NCBI RefSeq assembly: GCF_000972845.2
Contig: NC_040017.1
Coordinates: 25,753,606 to 25,817,605, forward strand
Direction: 5' to 3'
Origin: Larimichthys crocea
Taxonomy: Eukaryota > Chordata > Actinopteri > Sciaenidae
Length of the DNA stretch: 64,000 bases
The notes beneath the pieces were generated by a model. That model saw only the letters and a list, made by a program, of their open reading frames with translations, was not told the origin of the DNA and did no database searches. The translations under genes and the position numbers were made by a program. Positions 39,829-52,567 of the stretch are shown here, piece after piece; position 1 is the stretch's first letter; every line of letters starts with the position of its first letter.

Positions 39829-40229
39829 AAGGCACTCTGATGTGCAAACATTGCACCAACACTGTTGTTGTGAGCAGCTGCTTATATTTCAAAATATGCA
39901 ACTATGTTGTTTGAACAGAACTGAATGTCTATTTTTAACTGTAAACTGACAAAACTAATGACAATTTGGATCTGGGAAAACTAAGCAACAGTGCCGGCAG
40001 CTAATAGATGTTTGTTAACATGTCACAAGAAAACCATCAAAAGCTGGCATTAAAAAAAACAACAACAGGTCTGGACACATTTTCTTGTATTATTCTTATT
40101 TTTAAGGAACAGGCAAGTCTCCCAATTTTTTTCCGTCTGGCTCTGCAACTACTGCTTCCCGTTATTGCTCCCTTCGCATGCAACCCAGATCAGAACTTGG
40201 CAGCTGAAGTCTGAAAGTGGCTGATGATA

Positions 40230-40480
40230 TGCAACTGTAATGTTGTTTTTCCACTGGCATGATATCGTACGCTTCGGCTGCAGTTCAGCTTCTATTTGCA
40301 CTCCATCCCAAGCACAGGCGGTGACGCACAACACAGCGCTTGGGAGCCGAGCCAAGCCGTGATGTGTTCCTTGCCATCAAACGAACTCCGTGAATGTCGT
40401 AGATAACTTTGAACAATGTATTGACAACATGTGTGGTGGAAGAACTCATCTTTTTAGTCGCTTTGTTTGGTTTTGTTTTG
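40230..40480. repeat. possible degraded MITE (TTTTTCCACTGG / GAGCCGAGCCAAGCC motifs)
   Basis: TTTTTCCACTGGCATGATAT near 40244 is followed by a GCTTCGGCTGCAG block. About 80 bp later comes GGGAGCCGAGCCAAGCC. This resembles a fish repeat type with TTTCCACTG ends and GGCTCGGCT-like interior. The ends are not resolved, so this is a weak call. Confidence 0.3.
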
Positions 40481-43400
40481 TTTTTCTCCAACGTAATGTG
40501 GGAGTCAAGTTGTGTTTTTTACTCCTACATTTCCACTTCTTACTTCTGTAGCATCTTTCTTGTTATTTTCTGAGTCCCTCCGAGCTATTTGAGATGTTCT
40601 AAACGTTTTAATATAAAACGAATGACGAAATCACTGGAAAGCTTTTAATATGATTCTGTTGTAGGTTATGTTTTTATATATTTATGCAATATATTTGGAT
40701 ACTTATGTGTTGGTGGATAAATAAACAATGCAAAGAATGAAATATGACGACACTCGCAGCAGTTACAGAAAGGAGCGCAGGGAATCATTGTAGTTTGAAC
40801 GAGCGTAATCTTCATCACATCACCGAGTAAGCTGTCCTTTTTTAGTGGAAACAACGGCAGTGCTGTGTCCGCATTGTGATCACGGCTGCACGCTGCCTGA
40901 CTCAGTACTGGGAGCCGGCCTGATGAATATCTGCCATTAGAGGATCCACGAGAATTTTTAGAAGGGAGAGAGGGTACACTAGAAAATGGGTTCCACGTTC
41001 AATGTGGCCATATTTTCAAACTGCTTTGCTTCACATGTGTAAATGGGGTCTGTGTCCTATGTATTTACAGCGACTGCGATGATATCTTACCATGTATTGT
41101 CTCTATATACTGTAAAATAACATTTGCATCTCTATCTGGAGAGAAAGATGGAACACTGTATTACACGACGCTATAACTGACGTACAAGCCGTTCTTTTCT
41201 ATCTAAAAGTCGGGCCTGGCACACTTACATGGATCCCATCAGAAAACTGCTCTCCCCGTCTATTTAGGTGCGGCATGTACTGTATGTACTCCTGTAGAGC
41301 ACATTTGGAATTGCTTGTCTAGACAACCTGTCAAGGTAAATATTCCCTGAGCTCTTAAATATCACAGCTCGACCTTCTGTGTATTTAGCTGTCATGATTC
41401 ACTGAGCTTTTTCACCATCCACAAAAGGACCACAAATAGTTGGTCTGCACAGATTGTACCACTCACAGTGCCTCCTTGATGACTGCATAGAGGTATATAT
41501 TGTACTACAGTATTTTAGTATGCTAGACCTTTGACAGTGAATGCCTTTGTGAAAAATGTCTCACTCCAGAAACTCATTCTCCACAACCTAGTTACAAAGA
41601 GCCACGTGAGCAATTTCCTTTTTACATCCAAGTCACGTCAGGAAATGCATTTCTTCATGAATATAGTAAAAATGATGTATTTCTGATTTGATTATTAATA
41701 AAAACGTACACATGTGTTAACTATCATCTGTTTTCTTTGAACCGAAATGCAGCAACCTGATGTCAGGCCAGAGGGATTAAGGAAAAATTAATAAATAAAT
41801 AAAAACCAAAAAGATTTTTGTCAACTAATTAACACCCTCATCTTGAGTCTTAAATAGACCGCTTAACATCAAAGCTGCTCAATTTTACACCTTACCACAC
41901 AGGAATTATCTCCTCACTGGTGTGAAATACCATTAAGACAAATTCTGTGGGTACAATAAGCTGGGAGAACAAGCTTTTGCATAATGGTCGCCACATTGAA
42001 GCCATGTTTCGGAAATGCAACTATTTAATCTTTGGATAAGGGCGACTAAATGATGAGTGCATGCAGTTTATAGTGGTAACGCTCTTTAAAGATCATCAGC
42101 ATTAATGTGAGAAAGGAATGTGGAAAGAAATCTGATTTTGAAAGTTGATTTTATGGAGCATTATATTATAATATCCTTAAGTGTGGCTTTGTTAAATTTG
42201 CATTCATTGTTTGGTGTTCGGTGAGAGCTGGGCTCCGTAAACAGATCCGCTCAGTGTGGAAATGTACCGAAGTTTTCTCAGGGCTGAAGCCTAATGAACT
42301 GATGTAATGGTAAATCGAAAAAATGTAAGTCATTAATTAATGCACAGCTTGTGATGACTGTCGTCTTTTCTTTTTTAATAAATGTGGTGCGTTATTAAGA
42401 AGTCAATTTCAGGCCATAATGTAACGAGGCACCTCAAGTAGATTTATTTTAGGTCTTTAAAATGTATACAGTAATTATATGCCATGTGATAGAACGTTTG
42501 AGGAACACTAATAAGCCATTCGTCAACAGTTAGACTTTTTAATATGAATGTCCTCAGCAAAATAACAATAACTAAACATATTATGCAGTGAGTCTGTGAC
42601 TTTTTGCTTTAAATTAGATGTTTGAGGACTTTTCACACTAAACCATGTACAGTGGCTACATGTGAGCCGGGCTGCTGATGGGGAAGTCGACAGATGGACA
42701 GCTTGTCAAAATGAATGACATGAGCTGGGGGAACCTGGCCAAGGAAAGATGAGAAATGAAGAACAACACAGACACTTAGGGCCCTCGAAAGTTGCATTTA
42801 GCACCTTTGAGGTGCTGTAATACAATGATGTGCTCGTTTCTGACCATTCTGTGGCTCCGATTATGGCCCTGATACGTCTCACTCACTTCAGTAGGTTAGA
42901 TGTAAATGCCTGCACGGTGGTCTAACTGGAGCCCAAACAGGACTATCAGCTTTCATGGGTGGTTTTGAATTTGTTGTTGTCAGTTCTCACGGAAACAATA
43001 TCTTTGCATGGATCATGGAAGAACTGCAACAAAGCAAATGCTCTACGTCTATTAGCATGGTGAAGCGCTGCAATGCTGCATGCAACAAGTGCATCTTTGC
43101 AGAGCAGAGCATCCAAAAGCATCTTGAATATAATCTTACATTTCCTTTCAGCCGCACTCAGAACTGATCAGTGAATCAATCAGTGTTAGCGACATGTTCT
43201 AATAATTCATGTCAACGTCTTTGTTAAGGCGGTGACTGAAAAATAAATAAATAGGTAAATAAACAAGACATAAAACCCGCTGGAGGTATTATTTGCGATG
43301 TCAGAATTTTGCGAGGGAGAGGTCAGCAGACCCATCTTCCACTTTCCAGTGATGGCATTTCATGTTTGAAAAATGAGGCCTGTCACTAAATGTCATCTTA

Positions 43401-44028
43401 CCTCCTCTTTGTCATCTCATCACTCCTTTCAGAACTTGTCACGGTGAAGCCCAGTCTGCGACACGAGCAAACTGTTACCTTCCTTCCAGGCAGGCTATTG
43501 GGCTTTATTAATATTTATAGAATAACAGCTTAAGGCCAGCCCCCTCGAGTGCTATCGCTCCACTTTGCTGCCGAACACTCGCAAAAATATATTGACAACT
43601 CCTTTTCAGCGCTCCCCTTCCCCTGTAAACCTGCAGATGCACAGCAAGTCTAAAAAAAAATATATATATATATGACAGTTTTCTGCAGGAACACTGGATT
43701 TAATAAGTTGCACAACTGAGGAAGCCCAGTTAGTTTTAAAAGAATCGAGAAGAACATGTTAGAGAATCGGAACTGACAGCAACAAAAATAAAAGAGGCCC
43801 GATCATGACGTCATGTCATGGATGTCACCCTGGTGTCTGGTTGGAGGAAAAGAACAGGCCCTGTTGGCAGCGCTCTGATGTCTGCGAGCACAGCTCAGCC
43901 AGTTTGAGCCAGTTTTCAGTCAAAAGTTTGGCCCAGGACCATCCAGCACAAAAATAAATCTCTCCATGTCACTTTTTCTTCTTATAAAGCCGTAAAGCCT
44001 TTGAGGTGAAGCGATGTGCACATGGTCA

Positions 44029-44054
44029 TAATCAAAGTGATCACGCTTTGATTA
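44029..44054. other. perfect short hairpin (9 bp stem)
   Basis: TAATCAAAG, loop of eight bases containing TGATCA, CTTTGATTA. ATCAAAG/CTTTGAT resembles the TCF/LEF core in both orientations. Confidence 0.75.
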
Positions 44055-47000
44055 CGTCCACGTGCATGTCACTTCGGTTTCCTTCGTGAAGACTGTTATC
44101 TGATTGCTTGGATTAGTGAGACAGACACGAGCCGCAAAATTATTTCATCACTCTTTTACCCGAATAAACGTTTCCAGAGTCGTCCTCATGAGGCTACGGA
44201 GCACACCATCCTGTGATGTTGACGTTGCATGATTTTTGGTGGTGCTGGCTGGAGTAGGGGGGTAAATTTATAGACGCCCTTCTTATGTCAGTTCCTTAAG
44301 TATTCAGGTAGGGACAGGCAGCAAACCCCCAGGATGGGAGCAGGCATATTTCCTTACCTTTGAGAATAACTGCTTCATGAGCTGAATTAACTCACAGCAC
44401 CTTCAAGCTGCACACTCAGATAAAGAAAAAATCTGTAATTGTTTAACTCGGTAAGAGGGAGAGAGCTACCAACTCCCCAAAAATGTTCCACTGAATCATG
44501 AGTGAATGCATATAATAGATCCATTCCTTATTAACTCTCACTACAGTTTTTTAGAAGCATATGAAATTCAAATTACTTTAATGCCATTTGGAAAGCAAGG
44601 TGCTAACAGATGCTGACAGGAAATTGGGTCCAACCAACTCAAAAAAAAACAACAACAACTCTGATCTGAAAATGTTTGAATGTCTTAGGGGGCTTAATCA
44701 GTGGGGACTATGATAAGCTTCTAAATGTCCTGCACCTTTTCCTTTAATGTGGCCCCCTAATTTGTATCCTTTAGAAATGCTTCTGTCATAGCAATCACAG
44801 CTTAAAACTCACAGCAACAAATTAGCATGAGATCTGACAGGAATTCTGCACTGAACTTAAGCACTGTGAAGTTAAACCTTACAAATGCTCTGTAATACCG
44901 CAGAGTCAAATTCTAGCAGGCCTCCCTCAGTCATGTCTTCAATACACACAGGAATGTTTTTATGATTTGACCTACTGAAAGCCTTCTTATCCAGCATACA
45001 ATTGTTTGATTTGCAATGCAAGGAACGTATTATGATTGTATGAACACTGCATGTTGTTTGTACTTTTACAATCAATAAATGACCTACAAATTGAATAAGG
45101 GAAGTTAAATTGCAAAATATTACAAAGATTTAAATAACTAGAATATATGACATGGTTTTATTTTGTTAATCAAACAAAACTAACCCTACAGCAAAAAAGA
45201 ACACAAAGTAGTTAATTAATCAAACAACTTTATTATTTTGTTAGGGTTACGTACTAAATAAAAAAAACAGATCAGATTTCAGACATCCCATGTTCCTGTG
45301 ACGCTGCCTTCAGGGCTTTCTGCCAGAAAGTATTTATGTCTCATGTGAAACCATCAGCCAACGTTAATTTATTATTTTGACTTTAGTTTATTGTTTTTAT
45401 TTGCAAGTTGCTGTTCTGTTTGATTGGCACCATAACTACGTGTTTAGGTTTAGGACGAGATCGTGGTTTGGGTTCAAATAAACCCTTGTAAACACGTGTT
45501 AGAAAGGCTTTCTGCACTGAAGCGAGCAAACTTCTCCCTCGTGCACGTGTGATGAGAACAGTATTCAGAGTACTGCTGAAAACAAGGAATGATGGCAATT
45601 TATAAAACCCACCACTCACTGCTGTGATATAAATAAATTCCACATGCACAACGTTAAAAATTCAAATCCTAACAACTGTATAAAATTGCACTGTCATACA
45701 TTAATTGAAAACAATGAAAAGTCCTGACAGGGCTGTAGTAATATTATCAAAACATTACACAGCCATGCTGACATGGCATCCTTACTGTACAGTATGTTGC
45801 GTTTCCAACTGTAAATCACTAGGGTTTAATTACCTGCAAATTAACTGCCGTTTCACTATCTTGCATAAGATTATCCTGGTCATGATGAAATGCCACTGGG
45901 GAGCCAGTTCTGATGAGGATTCCAAGATGCAGAAAATATAACATGCCACTTTGTTAGTCTGATCGCTGCGAGGACTGTGAAGCCTGTCAGCTAAATCGGC
46001 ATCATAATGTGACAATCAAACGCCGTGAGGACGCCCGTCACTTTTTCAAGTTCGACACGAGCTGAGATTCAGTCATCACATTTTTTTTAGTTGCAGCAGG
46101 CCACAGTACACATACAACAATGCGAGTAGGCCAATTTGCTGCAGTGCATTTAACCCTAGTGGTGTAACACATTGACCCGACACTTGGGCAGAGTCGGTCT
46201 GAGAGCAGCAGTTGGGAGCAGTTGGAAATCGTCAGCCTCAATTTCTGTCCATCGCTGGAGAGTTTTTAGTGCGTGATGGGCAATCAGACATAAAGGTTTG
46301 TAAGGCCAGCGATGCCAAATCAGCTCTATTTGAGAAAATTGTTTGATGACGCTCACTCTGACGTGTAATTTCTGAAGCGTTTTTTGGACTTTCGGTGTTA
46401 AGTTGATTTGATGCCGCGGGTCTCTCGCACATTTACCATTTTACTCGCACATTTAGGCAAAATCTGTTTTCATTATTCACAGTAGCAGGATTATCAACAT
46501 TTGATTTATGTCTTTGTCGTGCATGTAAAATACGGGTGAATCTGCTCTCCCTCCTCGGATGCCTCTTTCATTGATGTACAGAGACAGAGACTGTGCAAGC
46601 AAACACAGATTAGCTGGGATCATACCATCACAGCCACAGGCTAGAATTGATATGATATATGATATATATGTTTTAACAGACATCTTCCTTTTGCATATAA
46701 ACATGTATATTTGTATACAAAGGAAGCTTTTTAGCTGCAGCCACATTTTATGCTGTGCTCAGAGGTAGTAAAAGACAAAGACAACACTGCTACTATTTTT
46801 TCGTCAAGCTTTACATCTTCTGTAATAAATATCTGGATTCCAGAAATCCCGTCAAGAAAACTATCCGACTGCATCTTAGTGTTACGGAGACACTCTTGAA
46901 TGTGCTTGGCTGGATCATTATAATCTGAGAATATGGGTATCTGCTAGGAGAAGAGTGTTGGCACCACTAAGTGCACCTGGTCCTGTGAAATGGTCTCATA

Positions 47001-47739
47001 TTATTTGGCTGTTAACAAGCGTGCAAGGCAACCATCAGATCTAATGACCCTCTCGAGATGGCTGCCCATCCCATTACTGGTCCAGAACCATGTTTAAAAG
47101 TGGGAACGAGACACTGTCAGTGGAAGGCGCCATTATGCTTTCTACCTCCAAACCTCCTTCAAAAACAACTAAACACCCCATAGGACTTGTTTTGGGTGCT
47201 CGAATGTAAAGGTCTTGCTGTATACCAGCGATGCACTGTGTGTTTGTGTTCTGTGCACCAGCTTTGTGAAGTTTTTCTTAGACTGTGGAGAAGGGACTTT
47301 GATTTCATTCTGGAGTTATTTCAAGGTGCTTGAGTAACTAAACTAATCTTGTTATGTGTATCTACAGCTTCTTTAAGCACATGTTTAAAGTCCATTTTCA
47401 CTACTGACCCTCTTGCTTTCTTTTCTTCTTTCTTTCTCATATCATGTGTTCCAACCAATTTGCCTTCTTCAGAACGTTGCTGGTTATATTGTGTTTGCTT
47501 GTGAGAACTGAAAAAAGGATAGAAATGAATACTTTTATTGATGCTGCTTCTCGACCATTAAATCGTACACGTTAAGCTTTTATCCGTCTTGTTTGCAACT
47601 GTAGAAATATCGTTTAGCCGTTACTTTACACAACTTGTTGTTATAATCACGTGCATTCACATAAAGTATTTTGAAATGTCCATCTTTATGTGACCTACAC
47701 AAGTGAAGTGTCTGTACTCTTTCTAATGGCCAGCAGGGC

Positions 47740-47970
47740 AGAGAATCCAGATTATGTTACTGCATTGCTGATATCTTGCTTCAAATGTTTTTAAAAATAT
47801 GTTTTAAAGTACTGTTTAGCTGTAATACAAGAACATTTGTGAGCAGGCACTCTGCCAGTTTTTCCTACTCTGTAATAGAGGCTCAAGAAACTAAAACCTA
47901 GTAAAAACTAGGCAATCCAGATCAATTCTGTTACTGCATTGCTGCTTTCTTGGCTCAAATGTTTTCAGAC
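47740..47970 (+). repeat. imperfect direct repeat pair
   Basis: About 47740-47795 and 47910-47969 share AATCCAGAT, GTTACTGCATTGCTG, TTCTTG-like and CTCAAATGTTTT-like blocks in the same order. They may be two copies of a decayed dispersed element or a local duplication. Confidence 0.5.
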
Positions 47971-49215
47971 AAAAAACTAGGCTGGCACCAGCTCCACGTA
48001 TCATCTAAATATGGTCATTTCTTGATCCACGACGCCAAGACGCCAAACTCCAGACTTCAAAACGGTTGTCCGCAAACCAATGAGTAACATTACAGGAGGT
48101 TTACACTTGCACCTAGAGAAGCCGGCAATAGAGCTACAAGTAGCCAGTGGCAGGAGCTGTAGCCAATGAAGTTATATTTCTTTAACAACCTCTGACTTTT
48201 TTTTTTTCTGTCTTTCACAAATGAAATCAAGTGTTTGAAGGTGTTGTTTGAAGGTGTTGTGAGGGGGAAACAAACATATTTCTGTTCCTCAGGCACAGTA
48301 CAGCACAGTCTGGCAACCGGTAGAAAACTTTACTTAAGAAATGAAACAAAACTGGCTCTTCTGTATAACCTATAAGAGGGTCTGTTTACATAATTAACGT
48401 ACGACATGCAGGATTAAAACTTGATGGAGGACTTCCAACAATGGCCTTCATTGTAGACATGTCCATCTCCAGTCTACTCCGAGTTAAATATTCTAAAATG
48501 ATCCAAAATTATCTAATGTGACACAGACAGGACAACAGACTTTAGGAAAAATGTGAATAGGATGTTCTCTGCTGTGTTGCAGACACGAATATATCAAAGT
48601 GGACTATGTAAGGATAATGAGTACCACACCTGCGGATTGTCATTAGCTTCCTCTGCAAGGAGAGTCATCTTAAAAATTGCTCCATGCGTACTATGAAATG
48701 TCGGACACAAAGGGGAGTCTGTTGTGGGGTGCCCAGGAGGAGAAATACTACCCTGTGCCTGGAAGCTCAAGTGCATAATTTCAACTCCTGAAGTACTTTG
48801 TTTGAGTGATTCTGACTTTCAGAGCAGCAAACAGGTGTGTGATTCCAGCTCTTAGAGAAAGAGTGAATCTCCAGGATAACAGACATCCACCCAAATGGAT
48901 ATATAATGTTATCCGACATCAAAAAGCAAAAAAGCAATGTCTCGGGTGTTTTCGGGGGTTTCAGCACACATACATATTTCCTTTGATATGTAATGATATA
49001 TGTACAAATGTTCCCGATTTATGTTTATTTTGGAGCAAACGACACGAAGGTGAATACTACAGGTTCAGCATTATAATTTTCAGACTCTGTAGCTGTTCAA
49101 AAAGTCCTTTGTGTGAAATTTTCTTTTAAAATAGGTGCCTGTCACTTTAAATTTCTTGATTCACCGTCTCACAAGGAACCCACGAAGCTTTCTAAAAATG
49201 CCAAAATACACAAAA

Positions 49216-49232
49216 ACACACACACACACACA
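49216..49232. repeat. short (CA)n microsatellite
   Basis: About eight CA units. Confidence 0.85.
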
Positions 49233-51358
49233 GTGCTACAAACAAACAACTGAACAGAGGTCAGGTTGACAATGGCCACAAAAACCACTTCAATTCTCTG
49301 CTTGTCCAATTAGAGTGACGCAACATACAGGGCACAAAATACAGATTTGATATAATGTTGCCGGTACAAATCTGAGGTTGTTGCCTACATTTGTATACAT
49401 GGACCATCAGAGGCAGCTGTACTAAGGAGCAAACATGTGATTATTTACAAAAGAAAAAGGGTTTTGCAACAGTTGCTCACTCAGTAACGCCACATGCTTT
49501 TTGATTTCAGCAGTGTCCTCAACTTATCACACAAAGTCTGGAGCTGTCCTGTCAACATTTGGAAAAAATAGGTGTGTGTGAGAGAGAGAGAGAAGAAAGA
49601 GAGGGTGGTGCAGCGCCCAGCTTTCATGTCCAATAAAGTGGTGTAATTGTGACAGCTACCCATTAGTTCTATGTGTGATAAATCACACGATGACAGACTG
49701 CAGCTTCGACTAAACATAATGCTCCAGGCTGGAGAACGCAGCTCTCCTTTTGTTACACTCGGTGCTGATAAGTTGTGAAGCAGGTATGTGACAAATTAAC
49801 AGGAAAACATGATGTATAACATACATGTAAATATCGAATTTAGTGACATGGAGTTCAATTGAAATGAAATGTTTTAGGCAGTTCAAAGCAGATACATGTT
49901 GACGATTACCGCTTATTTTTAACGAACAAGACGTAATTTCTATTGTCATAATCTTTCCCACTGTGCCAGATATGATCATGTAGAACACGCTCTTCGCTAT
50001 TCATAGTATCAACTTCTTTCAAATGCAACCATCCCCTCCCTAGATGACCGTACAGTTCTCACAACAATTATGACTTGAAATACACAATATCCCCTTGGAA
50101 AACTCCAGAGGGACAGAAGCATTTCATTGTTTCCTCTCTGTCATCGTTCTGTCCCCCCGAATGCTGCCAACGTTAGTTCAAACACAACAATCGTTTATGG
50201 AACATAACAAGGTCCAACTGCAACTTACATGTCATCCTTCTTTCAGCAATCTGTCGTTTGGGAGAATAGCAGTGCGTTCGGTTCACAATGAGACCACAAC
50301 AAAGGCGAAAAAAAAAAAAGACAAGCAACAGATTTTTCATTTGTGATCACAAAGGGAGGGTTGTTTCCCCTCTTATCATGCACAGAACTAGTGCTGAGGC
50401 GGCTTCTCGCAGCTCATCAGCACGACAAAGACAACTGGGAGAATACAGCCTTGTTCTACAAAGGTTAACCTCGGCGGGACCTAACAACTTCAGACTTCTC
50501 ATTTGATGCCTCCACGAAACACTTGCCATGGAGGACGACGGGCCCCTGGATTCTCTTGGATTTAACCTCTAATATCTGAGGTCACGCTTCCAGCTCCGGC
50601 CAATGGTGACACTTGTGAGCTCTATTATGTGCAAAAAAAATCCCCACCACACACAGAGAGAGAAAGAGAGAGAGTGGTTTCTTAATCTTCTTGATGTCTG
50701 CAGCACATCCTAGGAAAACTTTGACTACTAACAGAGACTGCTGCAGTATTTTGTTTCCTAAATCTGAAATCAATCTTTAAAAACATAAAAATGGACCAGT
50801 TGACTTTTTCGATAGCTAACTAATGGACGTTTCTGTTAAATGTGCTTTGCTTTAATGTTTCATTTTTTTCCCAATAACTCTGATTGAATGAATTCTATAT
50901 TAGTGTGCATGAAGCATATGGCCAACATCTACTACCAGCACAAGTACTATACTACATCACTACACTCAAAGAGGTGTGTGCGTGTTTAAAAGCTGCCCAA
51001 TCAGAGCGCAGAGCAGATCTGAGCTTTGTGTAGGGCCCCAACAATGACTCCCAGGGGTCCAACTTACACTTTCACTCCTCCAGTCCCGAGATGTTTGTGA
51101 ACTGGAGCACGGTCAAATGAAGAGCTTTCTTAATTTACCGCCCTCACCTTTTGTTGGTTTGATGATGACCTCATGTGACGATGCAGATTTTTCTTTTGGC
51201 TCATAAATTTATATAATAGGACAAAAATGTAAGCGAGCCTAATTAATCTAATCTGGAAAATGAAAATGTAATTTGATATCACTTTAATAATAAGACCATG
51301 ATTAGTTAACGACCTATTATTAGTTTTACATTTCTTGGACAAATTCTATTCCTATAGA

Positions 51359-51382
51359 ATATATATATATATATATATATAT
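51359..51382. repeat. (AT)n microsatellite
   Basis: Twelve AT units, about 140 bp on the gene side of the recursive-splice-like site. Confidence 0.95.
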
Positions 51383-51519
51383 GTCAGGTATGTGTTTTCC
51401 CCTAAGCCTCTTCAAGCCTTGCTCCATTTAAAACAAGACCACCAGACACAGACACAATCCAGTGGGTCGGTACTGCCATCACTGTGACATAGAGGATACT
51501 ACAAAGTTGAATATGGACT

Positions 51520-51552
51520 CACCTGTTTAAAAAAAGAAAAGAAAAGGTGCTA
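51520..51552 (-). other. candidate recursive splice site (fused acceptor/donor)
   Basis: On the minus strand, in the transcribed direction of tenm4, a long pyrimidine tract leads into AAACAG, which is followed immediately by GTGAGTCC. The AG ends at 51523 and the GT starts at 51522. This juxtaposes a good 3' splice site with a near-consensus 5' splice site, the layout of ratchet points used in recursive splicing of long introns. It lies about 620 bp inside the first intron, which is nearer to exon 1 than usual. It could instead be an ordinary acceptor or donor of an alternative 5' exon, or a chance match. Confidence 0.4.
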
Positions 51553-52357
51553 TAGTCCAAATCCACCCATAACAGAACAAATGTACATTTCTTCCACAGC
51601 AGCGTTTACTCTAATGTAACTCGCAGCCTATTCTAGTCACAGAAGACAAGGTTAGTGCATATATTTAGATATTTAGTCCTCACACAGCAGAGCACTTTAA
51701 CCCACCTCTAAATTCACAGAGCAAGTCCTTCTCATGCGTTATTTATGTGCCTATTTCCCATCATTTAGGGCACGCTGCAGCCATTCCTGCTCCCGATCCT
51801 GCTGTACTGGACTTTTCTGATCCTTTTCCTAACGATCACATTCACACAGTGCGATGCATAAAAAAAACCCGAGGAGCAGGTATAAGCCTGCCGTGCTGCA
51901 ACGTCCACGGAGCGCCGTTAATCTCGCTCCCTGGTCCGGGGGAATAACATGCGGCGGAGCCGGGCAGACTGATTTCAAACACACGGTGGAGAAAAGGCAC
52001 AGAGAGAGAAACGCATCGCGGATACCTACATTACCTACATTAGTTCTCCGCATTTGCTCCGCTACTGCATGAACCCTGTGCGTGCAGCTGACTGTTTTTC
52101 TGCAACACTGGCAAAAAAAAGAAATCTCTAAAATGATCCTTACCATTCTGAAGATCCAATGTAGCAGGCCTGTCCCGTTGACAATTCACCAAAAATAGTC
52201 TGGGGTGCCCCCCCACCACCACCACAAATAAAAAAGCCCTTATGCTTCTACTTGGTCTCCGTCTTCTTCTCCTTCCCTCCCTTTCGTTTTGATAGTACCC
52301 AGAGCAGGCGAGTGTATTTCCACTGCACGACACGGTACAGCAGGGAAAAAATCCTCT

Positions 52358-52379
52358 TCCTCCTCCTCCTCCTCCTCCT
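52358..52379. repeat. (TCC)n triplet repeat in the probable 5' leader
   Basis: About seven units; GGA/GAG on the transcribed strand, giving the Glu run of the uORF. Confidence 0.9.
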
Positions 52380-52394
52380 TCTGCTCTTCCAAGG

Positions 52395-52416
52395 TGCTGC
52401 TGCTGCTGCTGCTGCT
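52395..52416. repeat. (CTG)n / (CAG)n triplet repeat in the probable 5' leader
   Basis: Seven units; CAG on the tenm4 strand, read as AGC (Ser) in the uORF frame. Confidence 0.93.
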
Positions 52417-52463
52417 CACAGAGGCACACATGGACGGGAGAGGCAGCCGTCCGAGATGCCCAT
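52416..52463 (-). other. short upstream ORF in the 5' leader (15 codons)
   Basis: ATG at 52463-52461 opens MGISDGCLSRPCVPL and then stops. It is the first ATG seen when reading the probable leader from the (TC)n tract. It overlaps the start of the longer Ser/Glu-rich uORF in another frame. Its relevance depends on where transcription starts. Confidence 0.35.
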
Positions 52464-52543
52464 TAACGCGCACACACTACTAATTGAACCAAAAAAAAAA
52501 ATCCTCCGGGAGAAATATGTGAAATAGTCCCCGGACACGCAGT

Positions 52544-52567
52544 GAGAGAGAGAGAGAGAGAGAGAGA
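52544..52567. repeat. (GA)n microsatellite beside the probable first exon
   Basis: Twelve GA units; (TC)n on the tenm4 strand. Possible GAGA-type promoter element or part of the leader. Confidence 0.93.

Larger units (their letters stand above)
20818..52143 (-). other. probable first intron of tenm4 (about 31 kb)
   Basis: The interval lies between the GTAAGG donor of the probable non-coding exon and the TTTTACAG acceptor of coding exon 1. It contains no recognisable protein-coding exon. Visible content includes the recursive-splice-like site near 51523, a foldback repeat cluster (27980-29560), dispersed repeat fragments near 28970-29080, 40230-40480 and 47740-47970, microsatellites, two hairpins and a G-quadruplex motif at 34442-34463. 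Additional alternative non-coding exons may be hidden here. Confidence 0.6.
52240..52431 (-). other. upstream ORF in the 5' leader (63 codons, Ser/Glu-rich)
   Basis: Inside the probable first exon an ATG at 52431-52429 opens a 63-codon frame ending at 52240. It begins MCASV, continues with a run of seven serines encoded by the AGC repeat, then a run of eight glutamates encoded by the GAG repeat. Its composition comes mainly from the two triplet repeats, so it need not make a functional peptide. If the leader is transcribed, it would be translated before the teneurin start and could lower main-frame initiation. A shorter 15-codon uORF starts just upstream, at 52463. Confidence 0.45.
52144..52543 (-). 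other. tenm4: probable non-coding first exon (5' UTR) of tenm4; right edge approximate
   Basis: On the minus strand a GC-rich, purine-rich stretch ends in CTTCAGAATG followed by the strong donor GTAAGG (GT at 52143-52142). It lies about 31.3 kb upstream of the acceptor of coding exon 1, on the same strand. It carries features usual for vertebrate neuronal 5' leaders: CpG richness, a (CAG)n tract, a (GAG)n tract and a (TC)n tract near its start. The transcription start cannot be seen; 52543 is only the edge of the (TC)n tract. Joining it directly to 20817 is the simplest model, but additional non-coding exons inside the intron cannot be excluded. No long ATG-initiated frame leaves the exon in frame with the teneurin start. 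It could instead belong to an unrelated non-coding transcript. Confidence 0.6.

Noticed and set aside
52040..52429. A 129-codon minus-strand frame with poly-Gln and poly-Gly.
   Set aside because: It starts at GTG rather than ATG, its composition comes from the triplet repeats, and it reads through the GTAAGG donor into intron.
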